NCBI RefSeq assembly: GCF_016858125.1
Contig: NZ_CP064781.1
Span: forward strand, 2,055,501-2,119,500
Direction of reading: 5' to 3'
Length of the DNA: 64,000 nt
Source: Azospira restricta
GTDB taxonomy: Bacteria > Pseudomonadota > Gammaproteobacteria > Burkholderiales > Rhodocyclaceae
In this document: one piece after another, positions 1-9,983 of the stretch
Layout of the letters: the number at the start of each line of letters is the position of its first letter
How positions within the stretch are numbered: the first letter of the stretch is position 1
Position numbers and translations under genes: made by a program
Notes under the pieces: generated by a model
The model's database searches: none
What the model was told of the DNA's origin: nothing
Seen by the model: the letters and a program-made list of their open reading frames with translations, nothing else

Positions 1-1607
1 ACGACTTCGCCTACTCGCGGCCGTTTACGCCGGAGGATCTGGCGGCGATCGAGAAGCGCATGGGCGAACTGGCCAAGCGCGACATCCCGGTCGCGCGCGA
101 AGTGTGGAAGCGCGACGAGGCGGTCCAGTTCTTCCTTGGCCTGGGCGAGAAGTACAAGGCCGAGCTGATCGCGGCGATTCCCGCCGACCAGGAGGTTTCG
201 CTCTACCGCGAAGGCGACTTCATCGACCTCTGCCGCGGCCCGCACGTGCCCTCGACCGGCAAGCTGAAGGCCTTCAAGCTGATGAAGGTGGCCGGCGCCT
301 ACTGGCGCGGCGACTCGAAGAACGAACAGCTGCAGCGCATCTACGGCACCGCCTGGGCGAAGAAGGAAGACCTCGACGCCTACCTGCACATGCTCGAGGA
401 GGCCGAGAAGCGCGACCACCGCAAGGTCGGCCGCCACCTCGACCTGTTCCACATGCAGGACGAGGCGCCCGGCCTCGTCTTCTGGCACCCCAAGGGCTGG
501 GCGGTGTGGCAGGAGATCGAGCAGTACATGCGCCGCGTCTACCGCGACAACGGCTACCAGGAAGTGCGCTGCCCGCAGATTCTCGACCGCACGCTGTGGG
601 AGAAGTCGGGGCACTGGGATAACTACAAGGACAACATGTTCACGACGGCATCCGAGAATCGCGACTACGCGATCAAGCCGATGAACTGTCCCGGCCACGT
701 GCAGGTGTTCAACGCCGGCCTGCGCTCCTACCGCGAGCTGCCGCTGCGCTACGGCGAGTTCGGCTCCTGTCATCGCAACGAGCCTTCCGGCGCGCTGCAC
801 GGTCTGATGCGCGTGCGCGGCTTCGTCCAGGACGACGGCCACATCTTCTGCACCGAGGACCAGATCCAGTCCGAGGTAACCGCCTTCAACGACATCGTCC
901 GCAACGTCTATGCCGACTTCGGCTTCACCGACATCGCGGTGAAGCTCGCGCTGCGTCCCGAGAAGCGCGTCGGTTCCGACGAGGTCTGGGACAAGGCCGA
1001 GGCCGCGCTGCGCGAGGCGCTGCGCGTTTCCGGGCTGGACTGGGAGGAGTTGCCCGGCGAGGGCGCCTTCTACGGCCCGAAGATCGAATTCCACATCAAG
1101 GACGCGATCGGCCGCTCGTGGCAGTGCGGCACGATGCAGGTCGACTTCTCGATGCCGGCCCGCCTCGGTGCCGAGTACGTGGCCGAGGACAACGCGCGCA
1201 AGACGCCGGTGATGTTGCATCGCGCGGTGCTCGGCTCGCTCGAGCGCTTCATCGGCATCCTGATCGAGAACTTCTCGGGCGCCTTCCCGCTGTGGCTGGC
1301 GCCGGTGCAGGCGGTCGTGCTCAACATCTCCGAAAAACAGGCCGATTACGCCGAACATGTGGCGCAAATGCTACGGAATGCGGGCATCCGGGCCGAGTCG
1401 GATTTGCGCAACGAGAAAATTACCTATAAAATACGCGAACATAGCTTGAACCGGCTGCCTTACCAGCTTGTTGTCGGAGACAAGGAAAAGGAAGCCGGGC
1501 TGGTGGCCGTGCGCACACGCGGCGGCCAAGACCTCGGGCAGATGCCCGTCGAGGCCTTGGTCGAGCGACTTCTCAGTGAAGTCGCGGCGCGGAGTGGCAC
1601 GGCTTAA
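1..1607 (+). CDS. thrS: Threonine-tRNA ligase, 5' end missing
   Basis: Charges tRNA-Thr with threonine in the cytoplasm. The frame is open to the left window edge (first full codon at base 3), so about the first 115-120 residues, including the TGS domain, lie outside. What remains is the editing/SAD part ([13 protein letters not shown] region), the class II catalytic core with motif 2 ([19 protein letters not shown]) and motif 3 ([11 protein letters not shown]), the zinc-binding Cys and His of the core (MNCPGH), and the C-terminal anticodon-binding domain. It heads the thrS-infC-rpmI-rplT-pheST-ihfA order also known in E. coli. Only 26 nt separate its stop from infC, so co-transcription is likely. 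Family assignment is certain; the start cannot be seen. Confidence 0.97.
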   Translation, partial: DFAYSRPFTPEDLAAIEKRMGELAKRDIPVAREVWKRDEAVQFFLGLGEKYKAELIAAIPADQEVSLYREGDFIDLCRGPHVPSTGKLKAFKLMKVAGAYWRGDSKNEQLQRIYGTAWAKKEDLDAYLHMLEEAEKRDHRKVGRHLDLFHMQDEAPGLVFWHPKGWAVWQEIEQYMRRVYRDNGYQEVRCPQILDRTLWEKSGHWDNYKDNMFTTASENRDYAIKPMNCPGHVQVFNAGLRSYRELPLRYGEFGSCHRNEPSGALHGLMRVRGFVQDDGHIFCTEDQIQSEVTAFNDIVRNVYADFGFTDIAVKLALRPEKRVGSDEVWDKAEAALREALRVSGLDWEELPGEGAFYGPKIEFHIKDAIGRSWQCGTMQVDFSMPARLGAEYVAEDNARKTPVMLHRAVLGSLERFIGILIENFSGAFPLWLAPVQAVVLNISEKQADYAEHVAQMLRNAGIRAESDLRNEKITYKIREHSLNRLPYQLVVGDKEKEAGLVAVRTRGGQDLGQMPVEALVERLLSEVAARSGTA

Positions 1608-1633
1608 CTTTTGTCCGCCTGGGAGCGAAGACC

Positions 1634-2158
1634 ATAGCACTGCAGAAAGCGCATCGCGTTAACGAAGAGATTAACGCGCCGGAGGTCCGTCTGATTGGGG
1701 AAGACGGGGAGCAAGTCGGAGTCGTGAGTATCAGGACGGCCATGCAGATGGCCGAGGAAGCGGAGATTGATCTCGTCGAGATCGCCCCGCTCGCCAAGCC
1801 GCCTGTTTGCCGGATCATGGATTACGGCAAGTTCAAGTACCAGGAGGCGAAGAAGGCGCACGAAGCCAAGCTCAAGCAGAAGCAGGTGCAGGTCAAGGAA
1901 ATCAAGCTCCGCCCGGGTACGGACGAGAACGATTACCAGATCAAGCTGCGGAACATGACGCGCTTCCTCGAGGAAGGCGACAAGGTCAAGGTGACCCTGC
2001 GCTTCCGGGGGCGCGAGATGGCGCACCAGGAATTCGGCATGCGCCAGCTGGAGCGGATCAAGGCCGACCTCGAGGCCGTCGGCCAGGTCGAGCAGATGCC
2101 GAAGATGGAAGGGCGGCAGATGATCATGATCATCGCGCCGTCGAAGAAGAAGCCGTAA
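1634..2158 (+). CDS. infC: Translation initiation factor IF-3, probable AUA start
   Basis: IF-3 binds the 30S subunit, keeps it apart from 50S and checks the start codon. The conserved protein begins KAHRVNEEI and runs through the linker [12 protein letters not shown] to the C-terminal [12 protein letters not shown]. The first ATG in frame is far too late, and a GTG at 1724 would remove about 30 conserved residues. The best start is ATA at 1634, preceded by GGGAG at 1621-1625, giving 174 residues, the usual length. Rare starts (AUU in E. coli) are the basis of IF-3 autoregulation, because IF-3 itself discriminates against them; the same control is inferred here. The frame stays open upstream to the thrS stop, so the exact start is inferred from the Shine-Dalgarno position and family length. 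Confidence 0.93.
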   Translation: MALQKAHRVNEEINAPEVRLIGEDGEQVGVVSIRTAMQMAEEAEIDLVEIAPLAKPPVCRIMDYGKFKYQEAKKAHEAKLKQKQVQVKEIKLRPGTDENDYQIKLRNMTRFLEEGDKVKVTLRFRGREMAHQEFGMRQLERIKADLEAVGQVEQMPKMEGRQMIMIIAPSKKKP

Positions 2159-2178
2159 GGCTGTCAGTAGAAGGATTC

Positions 2179-2204
2179 GGCGGTCCTCCGGCAGGCGGGC
2201 CGCC
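2179..2204 (+). promoter_or_regulatory. Stem-loop in the infC-rpmI spacer
   Basis: An 8-bp stem (GGCGGTCC with GGGCCGCC, one G-U pair) with a 10-nt loop sits in the 123-nt spacer between infC and rpmI. No U-run follows, so it is not a terminator. In E. coli the rpmI-rplT mRNA leader is a target for L20 repression; an equivalent role here is speculation. Confidence 0.35.
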
Positions 2205-2281
2205 AATAGAAGTGGCGTCGGGTAGTTGAAGCGCTTCCGTAGGGGAGGCCACCTGGCGACATGTCATTAAGGAGCATCCAA

Positions 2282-2479
2282 ATGCCCAAGATGAAGACCA
2301 AGAGCGGCGCCAAGAAGCGCTTCAAGGTCCGTTCGAGCGGCGGTATCAAGCGCTCGCAGGCGTTCAAGCGCCACATCCTGACCAAGAAAACCACCAAGTC
2401 GAAGCGCCAGCTGCGCGGCATGACCGGAGTCCACGATTCCGACAAGGCCCAGGTTCGCGCCATGATGCCCTACGCGTAA
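2282..2479 (+). CDS. rpmI: 50S ribosomal protein L35 (bL35)
   Basis: Small basic protein of the large ribosomal subunit, 65 residues, beginning [14 protein letters not shown] and containing the typical lysine/arginine-rich core. The start at 2282 is chosen over an in-frame ATG at 2261 because AAGGAG at 2269-2274 is correctly spaced for it and because L35 proteins begin with MPKMKT. It is followed 12 nt later by rplT, as in nearly all bacteria. Confidence 0.97.
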   Translation: MPKMKTKSGAKKRFKVRSSGGIKRSQAFKRHILTKKTTKSKRQLRGMTGVHDSDKAQVRAMMPYA

Positions 2480-2491
2480 AGGAGAGCCGAC

Positions 2492-2851
2492 ATGCCCCGA
2501 GTCAAACGTGGTGTAACGGCGCGTGCGCGCCACAAGAAGATTCTCGTTCAGGCCAAAGGCTATCGCGGCCGCCGCAAGAACGTATACCGCATCGCCAAAC
2601 AGGCGGTGATGAAGGCCGGTCAGTATGCCTACCGTGACCGCCGTCAACGCAAGCGCCAGTTCCGTTCGCTGTGGATCGCCCGTATCAACGCGGCTGCCCG
2701 CGAACTGGGCCTGAAGTACAGCACCCTGATGAACGGCCTGAAGAAGGCGCAGATCGAAGTCGACCGCAAGGTGCTGGCCGATCTGGCCGTCTTCGACAAG
2801 GCTGCGTTCGCGGCGATCGCGAACCAGGCCAAGGCCAGCCTCGGCGCCTGA
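2492..2851 (+). CDS. rplT: 50S ribosomal protein L20 (bL20)
   Basis: Binds 23S rRNA early in large-subunit assembly; in E. coli it also represses the rpmI-rplT mRNA. The protein has 119 residues, begins [18 protein letters not shown] and shows the conserved [17 protein letters not shown] segment. An AAAGGAGAG ribosome-binding site overlaps the end of rpmI. A strong stem-loop with a U-run follows within about 35 nt, separating the ribosomal genes from pheS. Confidence 0.98.
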   Translation: MPRVKRGVTARARHKKILVQAKGYRGRRKNVYRIAKQAVMKAGQYAYRDRRQRKRQFRSLWIARINAAARELGLKYSTLMNGLKKAQIEVDRKVLADLAVFDKAAFAAIANQAKASLGA

Positions 2852-2871
2852 GGCAAAGCCTCGACGCCTGA

Positions 2872-3990
<1,119 letters not shown>

Positions 3991-4011
3991 TCCGACACCG
4001 GAACCTGAATC

Positions 4012-6387
4012 ATGAAATTCTCGGAATCCTGGCTGCGCACTTTCGTGAACCCCGCCCTTTCGGGCGAGGAGCTGTCGCACCTCCTGACCATGGCCGGCCT
4101 CGAAGTCGAGGAGGAAGAAACCGTCGCCCCCGCGTTCAACGACGTCATCGTCGCGCAGGTGCTCGAAGTCGCGAAGCACCCCGACGCCGACCGCTTGAAC
4201 GTGTGTCAGGTCGACATCGGCAGCGGCACGCCGCAGCAGATCGTCTGCGGTGCGCCGAACGTCGCCGCCGGCCTCAAGGTGCCGTGCGCGCTGCCCGGCG
4301 CCAAACTGCCCGGCGACTTCGCGATCAAGGTCGCCAAGGTGCGCGGCATCGAGTCGTCGGGCATGCTCTGCTCGGCCAAGGAGCTCGGCATCGCCGAGGA
4401 TGCCGCCGGCCTGCTCGTGCTGCCGGCCGATGCGCCGGTAGGGGCCAGCATCCGCGATTACCTCGACCTCGACGACCGCCTGCTGACGCTGAAACTGACG
4501 CCGAACCGTGCCGACTGCCTGTCGCTGACCGGTATCGCGCGCGAAGTCTCGGCGCTGACCGGCACCCCGGCGACCTACGTCGACGTGCCCGCCGTTCCGG
4601 CCAGCGTCGACGCCGTTCGCCCCATCGTGCTCGACGCGCCGGCCGCCTGCCCGCGCTACTGCGGTCGCATCGTGCGCGGCGTGAACGCCAAGGCGCCGAC
4701 GCCGGAATGGATGAAGCGCCGCATCGAGCGCTCCGGCATCCGCTCGATCTCGGCGCTGGTGGACATCACCAACTACGTCATGCTCGAACTCGGCCAGCCG
4801 CTGCATGCCTTCGACAACGCCAAGCTGTCCGGCACCGTGCATGCGCGCATGGCGAAATCCGGCGAGAAACTGCTGCTCCTGAATGAGCAGACGATCCCGG
4901 TCGACGCCGACGTGCTGATGATCGCCGACGACGAGAAGCCGCTGGCGATGGCCGGCATCATGGGCGGCGAGGAGAGCGGCATCACGCTCGAGACGACCGA
5001 CCTGTTCCTCGAGTCGGCCTACTTCGCGCCGACCGCGATCGCCGGTCGCGCCCGCCGCTACGGCTTCGGCTCTGACGCGTCGCACCGCTTCGAGCGCGGC
5101 GTCGACTTCGGCGGCACGCGCAACGCGATCGAGCGTGCGACGCAGCTGATCCTCGACATCTGCGGCGGCCAGGCCGGCCCGCTGGTCGAGGCCCAGGCCG
5201 AGCTGCCGGCGCGCAAGCCGGTGCGCCTGCGCGTCGCCCGCGTCGCCAAGGTGCTCGGCGTGCCGTTCGCCGCCGAAGCCATCGCCGACCTGTTCTCCCG
5301 CCTCGGCCTGCCGTTCGTGCGCGAGGGCGAGGATTTCGTCGTCACGCCGCCGTCGTACCGCTTCGACATCGAGATCGAGGAAGATCTGATCGAGGAAGTC
5401 GTTCGCCTCTACGGCTACGACAACATCCCGGCGCCGGCGCCGCAGGGCGCGCTGGCGATGCTGCCGCAGACCGAGTCGGCGCGCCCGCTGTCGCGCATCC
5501 GCCAGGTGCTGGCCGACGCCGGCTACCAGGAAGTGGTCAACTTCGCCTTCGTCGAGGAGGGCTGGGAAGCCGACTTCTCCGGCAATGCCGACCCGATCCG
5601 CCTGGCCAACCCGATCGCCAGCCAGATGGGCGTGATGCGCTCGACGCTGTTCGGCGGGCTGCTCGCCAACCTCGCGACCAACCTCAAGCGCAAGCAGAAC
5701 CGCGTGCGCGTGTTCGAGACCGGCCGCTGCTTCCTGCGCGACGCGACGGGCGGCCCGGTAGCCGGCTTCAACCAGCCGTGGCGCCTGTCCGGTCTCGCCT
5801 ACGGCGGCGCACTGCCCGAGCAGTGGGGCGCGCCGGCGCGCAACGTCGACTTCTTCGACGTCAAGGGCGACCTCGAGGCGCTGCTCGCGCCGCGCGTCGC
5901 GCGCTTCGAAAAGGTCGCGCACCCGGCGCTGCACCCCGGCCGCGCCGCGCGCATCGTGCTCGACGGCCGCGCGATCGGCGTCGTCGGCGAACTGCATCCG
6001 CAGTGGGTGCAGAAGTACGAGCTGCCGCTGCCGCCGGTGGTCTTCGAACTCGATCTCGATGCGCTGAAGGGGGCCAGCCTGCCGCAGTACGCCGAAGTCT
6101 CGCGCTATCCCGCCGTCATTCGCGACCTGGCGATCGTCGTCGATCACGGACTCGAACTGCAGGCGCTTCTCGATGGTCTTTCGACCTCCCGGCCGGCCCT
6201 CGTTCAGGACATTGAACTGTTCGACGTGTACACCGGAAAAGGGGTCGAGCCGGGGAAGAAAAGTCTTGCTTTCCGTATAGTTATGCAAGATACTCAAAGG
6301 ACTTTGCAAGACGCGGAAGTGGATGCCGCGGTGCAACATCTGGTCGCTTATCTGCAAGACGCCTTCAAGGCGCAACTCCGTGTCTGA
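4012..6387 (+). CDS. pheT: Phenylalanine-tRNA ligase beta subunit
   Basis: Beta subunit of PheRS: binds tRNA-Phe and edits misacylated Tyr-tRNA. The 791 residues carry, in order, the EMAP-like tRNA-binding domain (about 40-150), the B3/B4 editing domain, the B5 domain (about 400-470), a catalytic-like core that lacks the class II active site as expected, and the C-terminal FDX-ACB anticodon-binding domain (about 695-790, SRYPAVIRDLAIVV). Length and domain order are normal. ihfA starts 12 nt after the stop. Confidence 0.97.
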   Translation: MKFSESWLRTFVNPALSGEELSHLLTMAGLEVEEEETVAPAFNDVIVAQVLEVAKHPDADRLNVCQVDIGSGTPQQIVCGAPNVAAGLKVPCALPGAKLPGDFAIKVAKVRGIESSGMLCSAKELGIAEDAAGLLVLPADAPVGASIRDYLDLDDRLLTLKLTPNRADCLSLTGIAREVSALTGTPATYVDVPAVPASVDAVRPIVLDAPAACPRYCGRIVRGVNAKAPTPEWMKRRIERSGIRSISALVDITNYVMLELGQPLHAFDNAKLSGTVHARMAKSGEKLLLLNEQTIPVDADVLMIADDEKPLAMAGIMGGEESGITLETTDLFLESAYFAPTAIAGRARRYGFGSDASHRFERGVDFGGTRNAIERATQLILDICGGQAGPLVEAQAELPARKPVRLRVARVAKVLGVPFAAEAIADLFSRLGLPFVREGEDFVVTPPSYRFDIEIEEDLIEEVVRLYGYDNIPAPAPQGALAMLPQTESARPLSRIRQVLADAGYQEVVNFAFVEEGWEADFSGNADPIRLANPIASQMGVMRSTLFGGLLANLATNLKRKQNRVRVFETGRCFLRDATGGPVAGFNQPWRLSGLAYGGALPEQWGAPARNVDFFDVKGDLEALLAPRVARFEKVAHPALHPGRAARIVLDGRAIGVVGELHPQWVQKYELPLPPVVFELDLDALKGASLPQYAEVSRYPAVIRDLAIVVDHGLELQALLDGLSTSRPALVQDIELFDVYTGKGVEPGKKSLAFRIVMQDTQRTLQDAEVDAAVQHLVAYLQDAFKAQLRV

Positions 6388-6399
6388 CGAGGAAGAATA

Positions 6400-6702
6400 A
6401 TGACGCTGACAAAGGCAGAACTCGCCGACCTGTTGTTCGAAAAAGTCGGTTTGAACAAGCGTGAAGCCAAGGACATGGTCGAAGCCTTCTTCGAGGAGAT
6501 CCGCAACGCGCTCGAGCGCGGCGACGGCGTCAAGCTGTCCGGCTTCGGCAACTTCCAGCTGCGCGACAAGCCGCAACGCCCCGGTCGCAACCCGAAGACC
6601 GGCGAGGAAATTCCCATCACCGCCCGCCGCGTGGTCACCTTCCACGCCAGCCAGAAACTGAAGTCCGAGGTGGAAGAGTTCTACCGTGGAACCCAATCCT
6701 AA
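6400..6702 (+). CDS. ihfA: Integration host factor subunit alpha
   Basis: With IhfB it forms the DNA-bending nucleoid protein IHF. The 100 residues start [19 protein letters not shown], and the beta-arm carries the [11 protein letters not shown] signature with the intercalating proline. The pheT-ihfA order is conserved in proteobacteria. The last 17 nt overlap the start of the MerR-type gene in another frame, which implies translational coupling. Confidence 0.96.
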   Translation: MTLTKAELADLLFEKVGLNKREAKDMVEAFFEEIRNALERGDGVKLSGFGNFQLRDKPQRPGRNPKTGEEIPITARRVVTFHASQKLKSEVEEFYRGTQS

Positions 6703-7057
6703 AGACATCAGCAGCGACGCGCTGCCGCCGATTCCGGCGAAGCGCTACTTCACCATCGGTGAGGTCAGCGAACTGTGCGGCGTCAAGCCGCACGTGCTGC
6801 GCTACTGGGAGCAGGAATTCACGCAGCTGAAGCCGGTCAAGCGGCGCGGCAACCGCCGCTACTACCAGCACCACGAAGTGCTGCTGGTGCGCCGCATCCG
6901 CGAGCTGCTGTACAACCAGGGCTTCACCATCAGCGGCGCGCGCAACCGGCTCGACGAGGGCGCGCATGCCGAAGCGCCGCCGGCCGCCGCCACCGCGCTG
7001 TCGCCGGAGCGGCTGCGCGCCGAGTTGGCCAGCGTCATCGAGCTGCTGCGCGTTTGA
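6686..7057 (+). CDS. MerR-family transcriptional regulator
   Basis: Short MerR-type DNA-binding protein of 123 residues. The winged-helix motif spans about residues 21-90 ([21 protein letters not shown], then [10 protein letters not shown] and [14 protein letters not shown]). No effector-binding domain or metal-binding cysteine cluster follows, only a short Ala-rich and helical tail. The start is GTG at 6686, inside the last codons of ihfA. A MerR-like gene after ihfA is common in betaproteobacteria; its targets are not apparent here. Family is clear, function unknown. Confidence 0.9.
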   Translation: MEPNPKDISSDALPPIPAKRYFTIGEVSELCGVKPHVLRYWEQEFTQLKPVKRRGNRRYYQHHEVLLVRRIRELLYNQGFTISGARNRLDEGAHAEAPPAAATALSPERLRAELASVIELLRV

Positions 7058-7092
7058 GTCGGCAACGGCTTTCGGTTATACTCCGCGCCTCG

Positions 7093-7170
<78 letters not shown>

Positions 7171-7178
7171 GTAACACG

Positions 7179-7210
7179 AAAACGGCCAACCTTCGGGTTG
7201 GCCGTTTTGC
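7179..7210 (+). terminator. Rho-independent terminator after tRNA-Pro
   Basis: AAAA, then a 9-bp stem CGGCCAACC/GGTTGGCCG closed by a TTCG tetraloop, then TTTT. It starts 9 nt after the tRNA 3' end. Confidence 0.93.
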
Positions 7211-7291
7211 TTTTCAGCAGCCCATTTTTCGCATTGCCGGGCAAGCCTTGTTGACTGGCCGAGCGCTAAATATAAACGCGGGCGCGAGATG

Positions 7292-7357
7292 GACGATGCC
7301 CGACTTGGGCATCGTCGCCCCGGAAATGGCTAGTCGATCCCGGCTGCCGTACGGCAG
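7292..7357. other. Structured intergenic DNA with two dyads
   Basis: Between the tRNA-Pro terminator and the nitroreductase stop lie a 10-bp perfect stem-loop (GACGATGCCC, 5-nt loop, GGGCATCGTC, 7292-7316) and a 14-nt palindrome (CTGCCGTACGGCAG, 7344-7357). Neither is followed by a T-run on either strand. TTGACT (7251-7256) and TATAAA (7271-7276) lie upstream on the plus strand but with only a 14-nt spacer. No open frame of note occurs here. Confidence 0.4.
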
Positions 7358-7390
7358 GGGGGGTGTGGTCGGGGCTGGACCTGCGGTTGA

Positions 7391-8050
7391 TCAGAGCGCG
7401 GAAATAACCGATTCCGCCGCCAAGCGCGACTTCGGCAGCTGCGCATTGAAGTCCTCCGCGCTGCGGTAGCCGAGCGCGACCAGCACCACGCTCTTCAGTC
7501 CTTTTTCGGCCAGGCCGAGTTCCTCATCCAGTGCCCGGGGGGCGAAGCCCTCGATCGGGGTGGCGTCGATGCCGAGCGTGGCCGCGCCGAGCAGCAGGGT
7601 GCCGAGAGCGAGGTAGACCTGCTTCTGCGTCCAGGCCTGCATGTCCTGCGGGTCGCTGCGGTGCAGTCCGACGTAGAAGTTGCGGCCCTTGTTCTGCATT
7701 TCCTTGCCTTCCGGGGTCGGGAAGCGGCCGTCCTTTTCCTCCTGCGCGAGCAAGGCGGCGACGTGCGCGTCATCGACATCCGTGCGGGCGCAGAGTACGA
7801 CGACGTGCGAGGCATTCTTCACCTTGGGCAGGTTGGCGGCGTAGGGAGATCCTTCCGGGGTCGATCTGGCGATGCGCGCCTTTGCAGCGTCCGTCTCGGC
7901 AATGAAGAAGTGCCAAGGTTGCGAATTGACGGAGGAGGGCGCGTAGCGCAGCAGCGTCTTCAGCTGCTCGACCTGCTCGGCCGGGACCTTGCGGCTGGGA
8001 TCGTAGGCCTTGCAGGTATGGCGGGTGGTGGCGATGCGGGCGATGTCCAT
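7391..8050 (-). CDS. nfsB: Oxygen-insensitive NAD(P)H nitroreductase (NfsB type)
   Basis: FMN flavoprotein that reduces nitro compounds, quinones and possibly dihydropteridine by two-electron steps. The 219 residues match E. coli NfsB along the length: MDIARIATTRHTCKAYDPS at the start, the FMN-binding YAPSSVNSQPWHF segment, GRFPTPEG, and PKSRL near the C-terminus. The start is the first Met of this homology; the frame continues open upstream without homology. It stands alone on the minus strand, about 65 nt from the HD-hydrolase gene. Physiological substrate unknown. Confidence 0.92.
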   Translation of the reverse strand: MDIARIATTRHTCKAYDPSRKVPAEQVEQLKTLLRYAPSSVNSQPWHFFIAETDAAKARIARSTPEGSPYAANLPKVKNASHVVVLCARTDVDDAHVAALLAQEEKDGRFPTPEGKEMQNKGRNFYVGLHRSDPQDMQAWTQKQVYLALGTLLLGAATLGIDATPIEGFAPRALDEELGLAEKGLKSVVLVALGYRSAEDFNAQLPKSRLAAESVISAL

Positions 8051-8115
8051 TGCGTATCCGGTTTGAGGGGGAAACAGGGCGGCCATTCTCTCATGGTGCG
8101 GTGTCCTTCGCCGAT

Positions 8116-8685
8116 TCAGGCGCACTGCGCGACCGGCTCGCGCCGTGGCGTCGCGCAGGACAGCTCGCGGAAGCGTTCGAGGAAGGTCGCCTTCGCCTCG
8201 TGCGGCGCCAGCGGCTGGATGCGCGCGGGAACCGGCGTGATTCCGCTGAGGCTGGCCCATGCTTCGCTCGAATGAGGCAGCAGGTCGCGCTTTTCGGTGG
8301 CGAGCGCGATCAGGTCGGCGCGCTTGATCGCCGGGGCGGCGAAACCGGCGACGCCGAAGCGTTCGCCGATGATCGCCATGACGCCTTCCTCCAGCCGCGA
8401 GAATTCCGGGAAGAGCGCCTTCAGCGGCTTCACCATGTCGCCGAGGTAGGCTTCGGCCGCGTCGTGCAGCAGCGCCGCCAGCCGCAGCCGGGCGGGGACG
8501 AGGCCGGCAACGAGCAGGCTGTGCTGGGCCACCGAATAGAAGGCGCGCGTCTGCCCGTTGAAGCGGCACTGGAAGGCGAGACCGTGCGCGATGTCCTCGA
8601 TGTGCACGTCGTCGATGCTTGGCGCCGCGGGGTGGAAGCGATGGCCCAGGTAGGTGGAAACGTAGGGGGTGGCGGTCGGGTTCAT
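8116..8685 (-). CDS. HD-domain phosphohydrolase
   Basis: Metal-dependent HD-superfamily hydrolase of 189 residues. The signature is visible as SVAQHSLLVAGL, then LAALLHDAAEAYLGDMVKPL, which gives the H...HD metal ligands, and a later KRADLIALATE helix supplies the last Asp. This arrangement resembles the YfbR/5'-nucleotidase-like and phage-type HD hydrolases. Start chosen at MNPTATPYV (8685); a longer frame upstream is Pro/His-rich and lacks family features. Substrate not predictable; a nucleotide or dNMP is the usual guess. Confidence 0.8.
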   Translation of the reverse strand: MNPTATPYVSTYLGHRFHPAAPSIDDVHIEDIAHGLAFQCRFNGQTRAFYSVAQHSLLVAGLVPARLRLAALLHDAAEAYLGDMVKPLKALFPEFSRLEEGVMAIIGERFGVAGFAAPAIKRADLIALATEKRDLLPHSSEAWASLSGITPVPARIQPLAPHEAKATFLERFRELSCATPRREPVAQCA

Positions 8686-8795
8686 GGTCGGCGCTCCGTG
8701 GTCGTGCTGGATGCCTGCAGTATGTTGCGGCCGGGGCTCACCGGATGAGCCTGTCGTCGGCGAAGATGACGCCATGTCCTGAACGAGGAGGTGAC

Positions 8796-8975
8796 ATGGA
8801 TACCCTGCAGAAGCTCTTCAATCGCCTTGTCGGCGTACGCGAAGCGCGCGGCGGGCGGCACGGCATGCCGGTTGCAGCCGAGCGCCCGCGCCTGCCGGCC
8901 GCGGTCGAGCTGCCGGCATGCTGGCGCCGGCGGGCGAAGCGCGGGCGCGGCGTTTCGACTATGATCCGGGCCTGA
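8796..8975 (+). CDS. Small hypothetical protein, 59 aa
   Basis: Short frame (MDTLQKLFNRLVGV at the start, then Arg/Pro-rich) in the 311-nt interval between the HD-hydrolase and WYL genes. The main support is a near-perfect Shine-Dalgarno, AGGAGGTGA at 8786-8794, directly before the ATG. The N-terminal 14 residues could form an amphipathic helix. The rest is biased by the high GC content, and no family is recognised. It ends 21 nt before the WYL gene, so it could act as a leader cistron. Confidence 0.4.
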   Translation: MDTLQKLFNRLVGVREARGGRHGMPVAAERPRLPAAVELPACWRRRAKRGRGVSTMIRA

Positions 8976-8996
8976 TTCCGACATCGTCCCGACGGC

Positions 8997-9983
8997 ATGG
9001 ATCGCACCGAGCGCCTGTACAAGATCGACCTGCTGCTCAACGAGCAGCCGGGAATTCCGTTCGCCGCACTGCAGGCGCGGCTGGAGGTGTCACGTGCGAC
9101 GCTGAAGCGCGACCTCTCCTACATGAAGGACCGGCTCAACGCGCCGATCGTCTTCGATCGCTTCGCCGGCGGCTACCGTTTCGACAGCACGGCGGCGGCC
9201 GTCGGCGACCAGTACGAGCTGCCCGGCCTGTGGTTCTCCGCGGAGGAGATCCACGCGCTGCTCACCATGCAGCACCTGCTCGCCAACCTCGACACCGGCG
9301 GCCTGCTCGGGCCGCACATCCGGCCGCTGCTGGCGCGGCTGACGGCGCTGCTGGGCACCGGCGACAACTCCGCCGAGGAAATCGAGAAGCGCATCTTCGT
9401 GCTCAACGTCGGTAACCGCGAATTCCATCTCGACCACTTCGAGGCCGTCGGCTCGGCGCTGCTGCGCAGGAAGCGGCTGCGCATCGACTACTTCGCGAAG
9501 GGCAAGGGCGAGCTGTCGCAGCGCGAGGTGTCGCCGCAGCGCCTCGTCTATTACCGCAACAACTGGTATCTCGACGCCTGGTGCCACCTGCGCGAGGACA
9601 TCCGTGCCTTCGCTCTCGACTCCATTCGCCGTGGCGAAATCCTCGAGAAGAAGGCGAAGGAGGTGCCGGCGAAATCGCTGGATGCGGTGCTCGGCGCCGG
9701 CTATGGCATCTTCTCCGGCCGCGAGGTGCGCTGGGCGACGCTGCGCTTTACGCCCGAACGCGCCCGCTGGGTGGCGGGGGAGCGCTGGCATCCGCAGCAG
9801 CGGGGACGGCTGCTGAGGGATGGCAGCTACGAATTGAAGCTGCCGTACACGCAGGATCCCGAGCTGCTGATGGATATCCTCAAGTTCGGCGCCGGCTGCG
9901 AGGTGCTGGCGCCGCGGGCCTTGCGCGAGCGGGTCGCGACGGAAGCGGCGAAGCTCGCGCGAATCTACGCAGTGCAGGCGTAG
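8997..9983 (+). CDS. WYL-domain transcriptional regulator
   Basis: 328-residue regulator: N-terminal winged helix (about 1-60, RLYKIDLLLNEQ... VSRATLKRDLSYM), a central WYL domain (about 135-215) with the RLVYYRNNWYLDAW motif, and a C-terminal WCX extension (about 230-320). WYL proteins sense ligands, often nucleotides or nucleic acids, and many control DNA-repair or defence genes. No such target lies next to it here. Its last 19 nt overlap, tail to tail, the small basic protein gene on the minus strand. Confidence 0.88.
   Translation: MDRTERLYKIDLLLNEQPGIPFAALQARLEVSRATLKRDLSYMKDRLNAPIVFDRFAGGYRFDSTAAAVGDQYELPGLWFSAEEIHALLTMQHLLANLDTGGLLGPHIRPLLARLTALLGTGDNSAEEIEKRIFVLNVGNREFHLDHFEAVGSALLRRKRLRIDYFAKGKGELSQREVSPQRLVYYRNNWYLDAWCHLREDIRAFALDSIRRGEILEKKAKEVPAKSLDAVLGAGYGIFSGREVRWATLRFTPERARWVAGERWHPQQRGRLLRDGSYELKLPYTQDPELLMDILKFGAGCEVLAPRALRERVATEAAKLARIYAVQA

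Noticed and set aside
2261-2281. Earlier in-frame ATG for rpmI
   Set aside because: It would lie before the AAGGAG site and add residues not found in L35.
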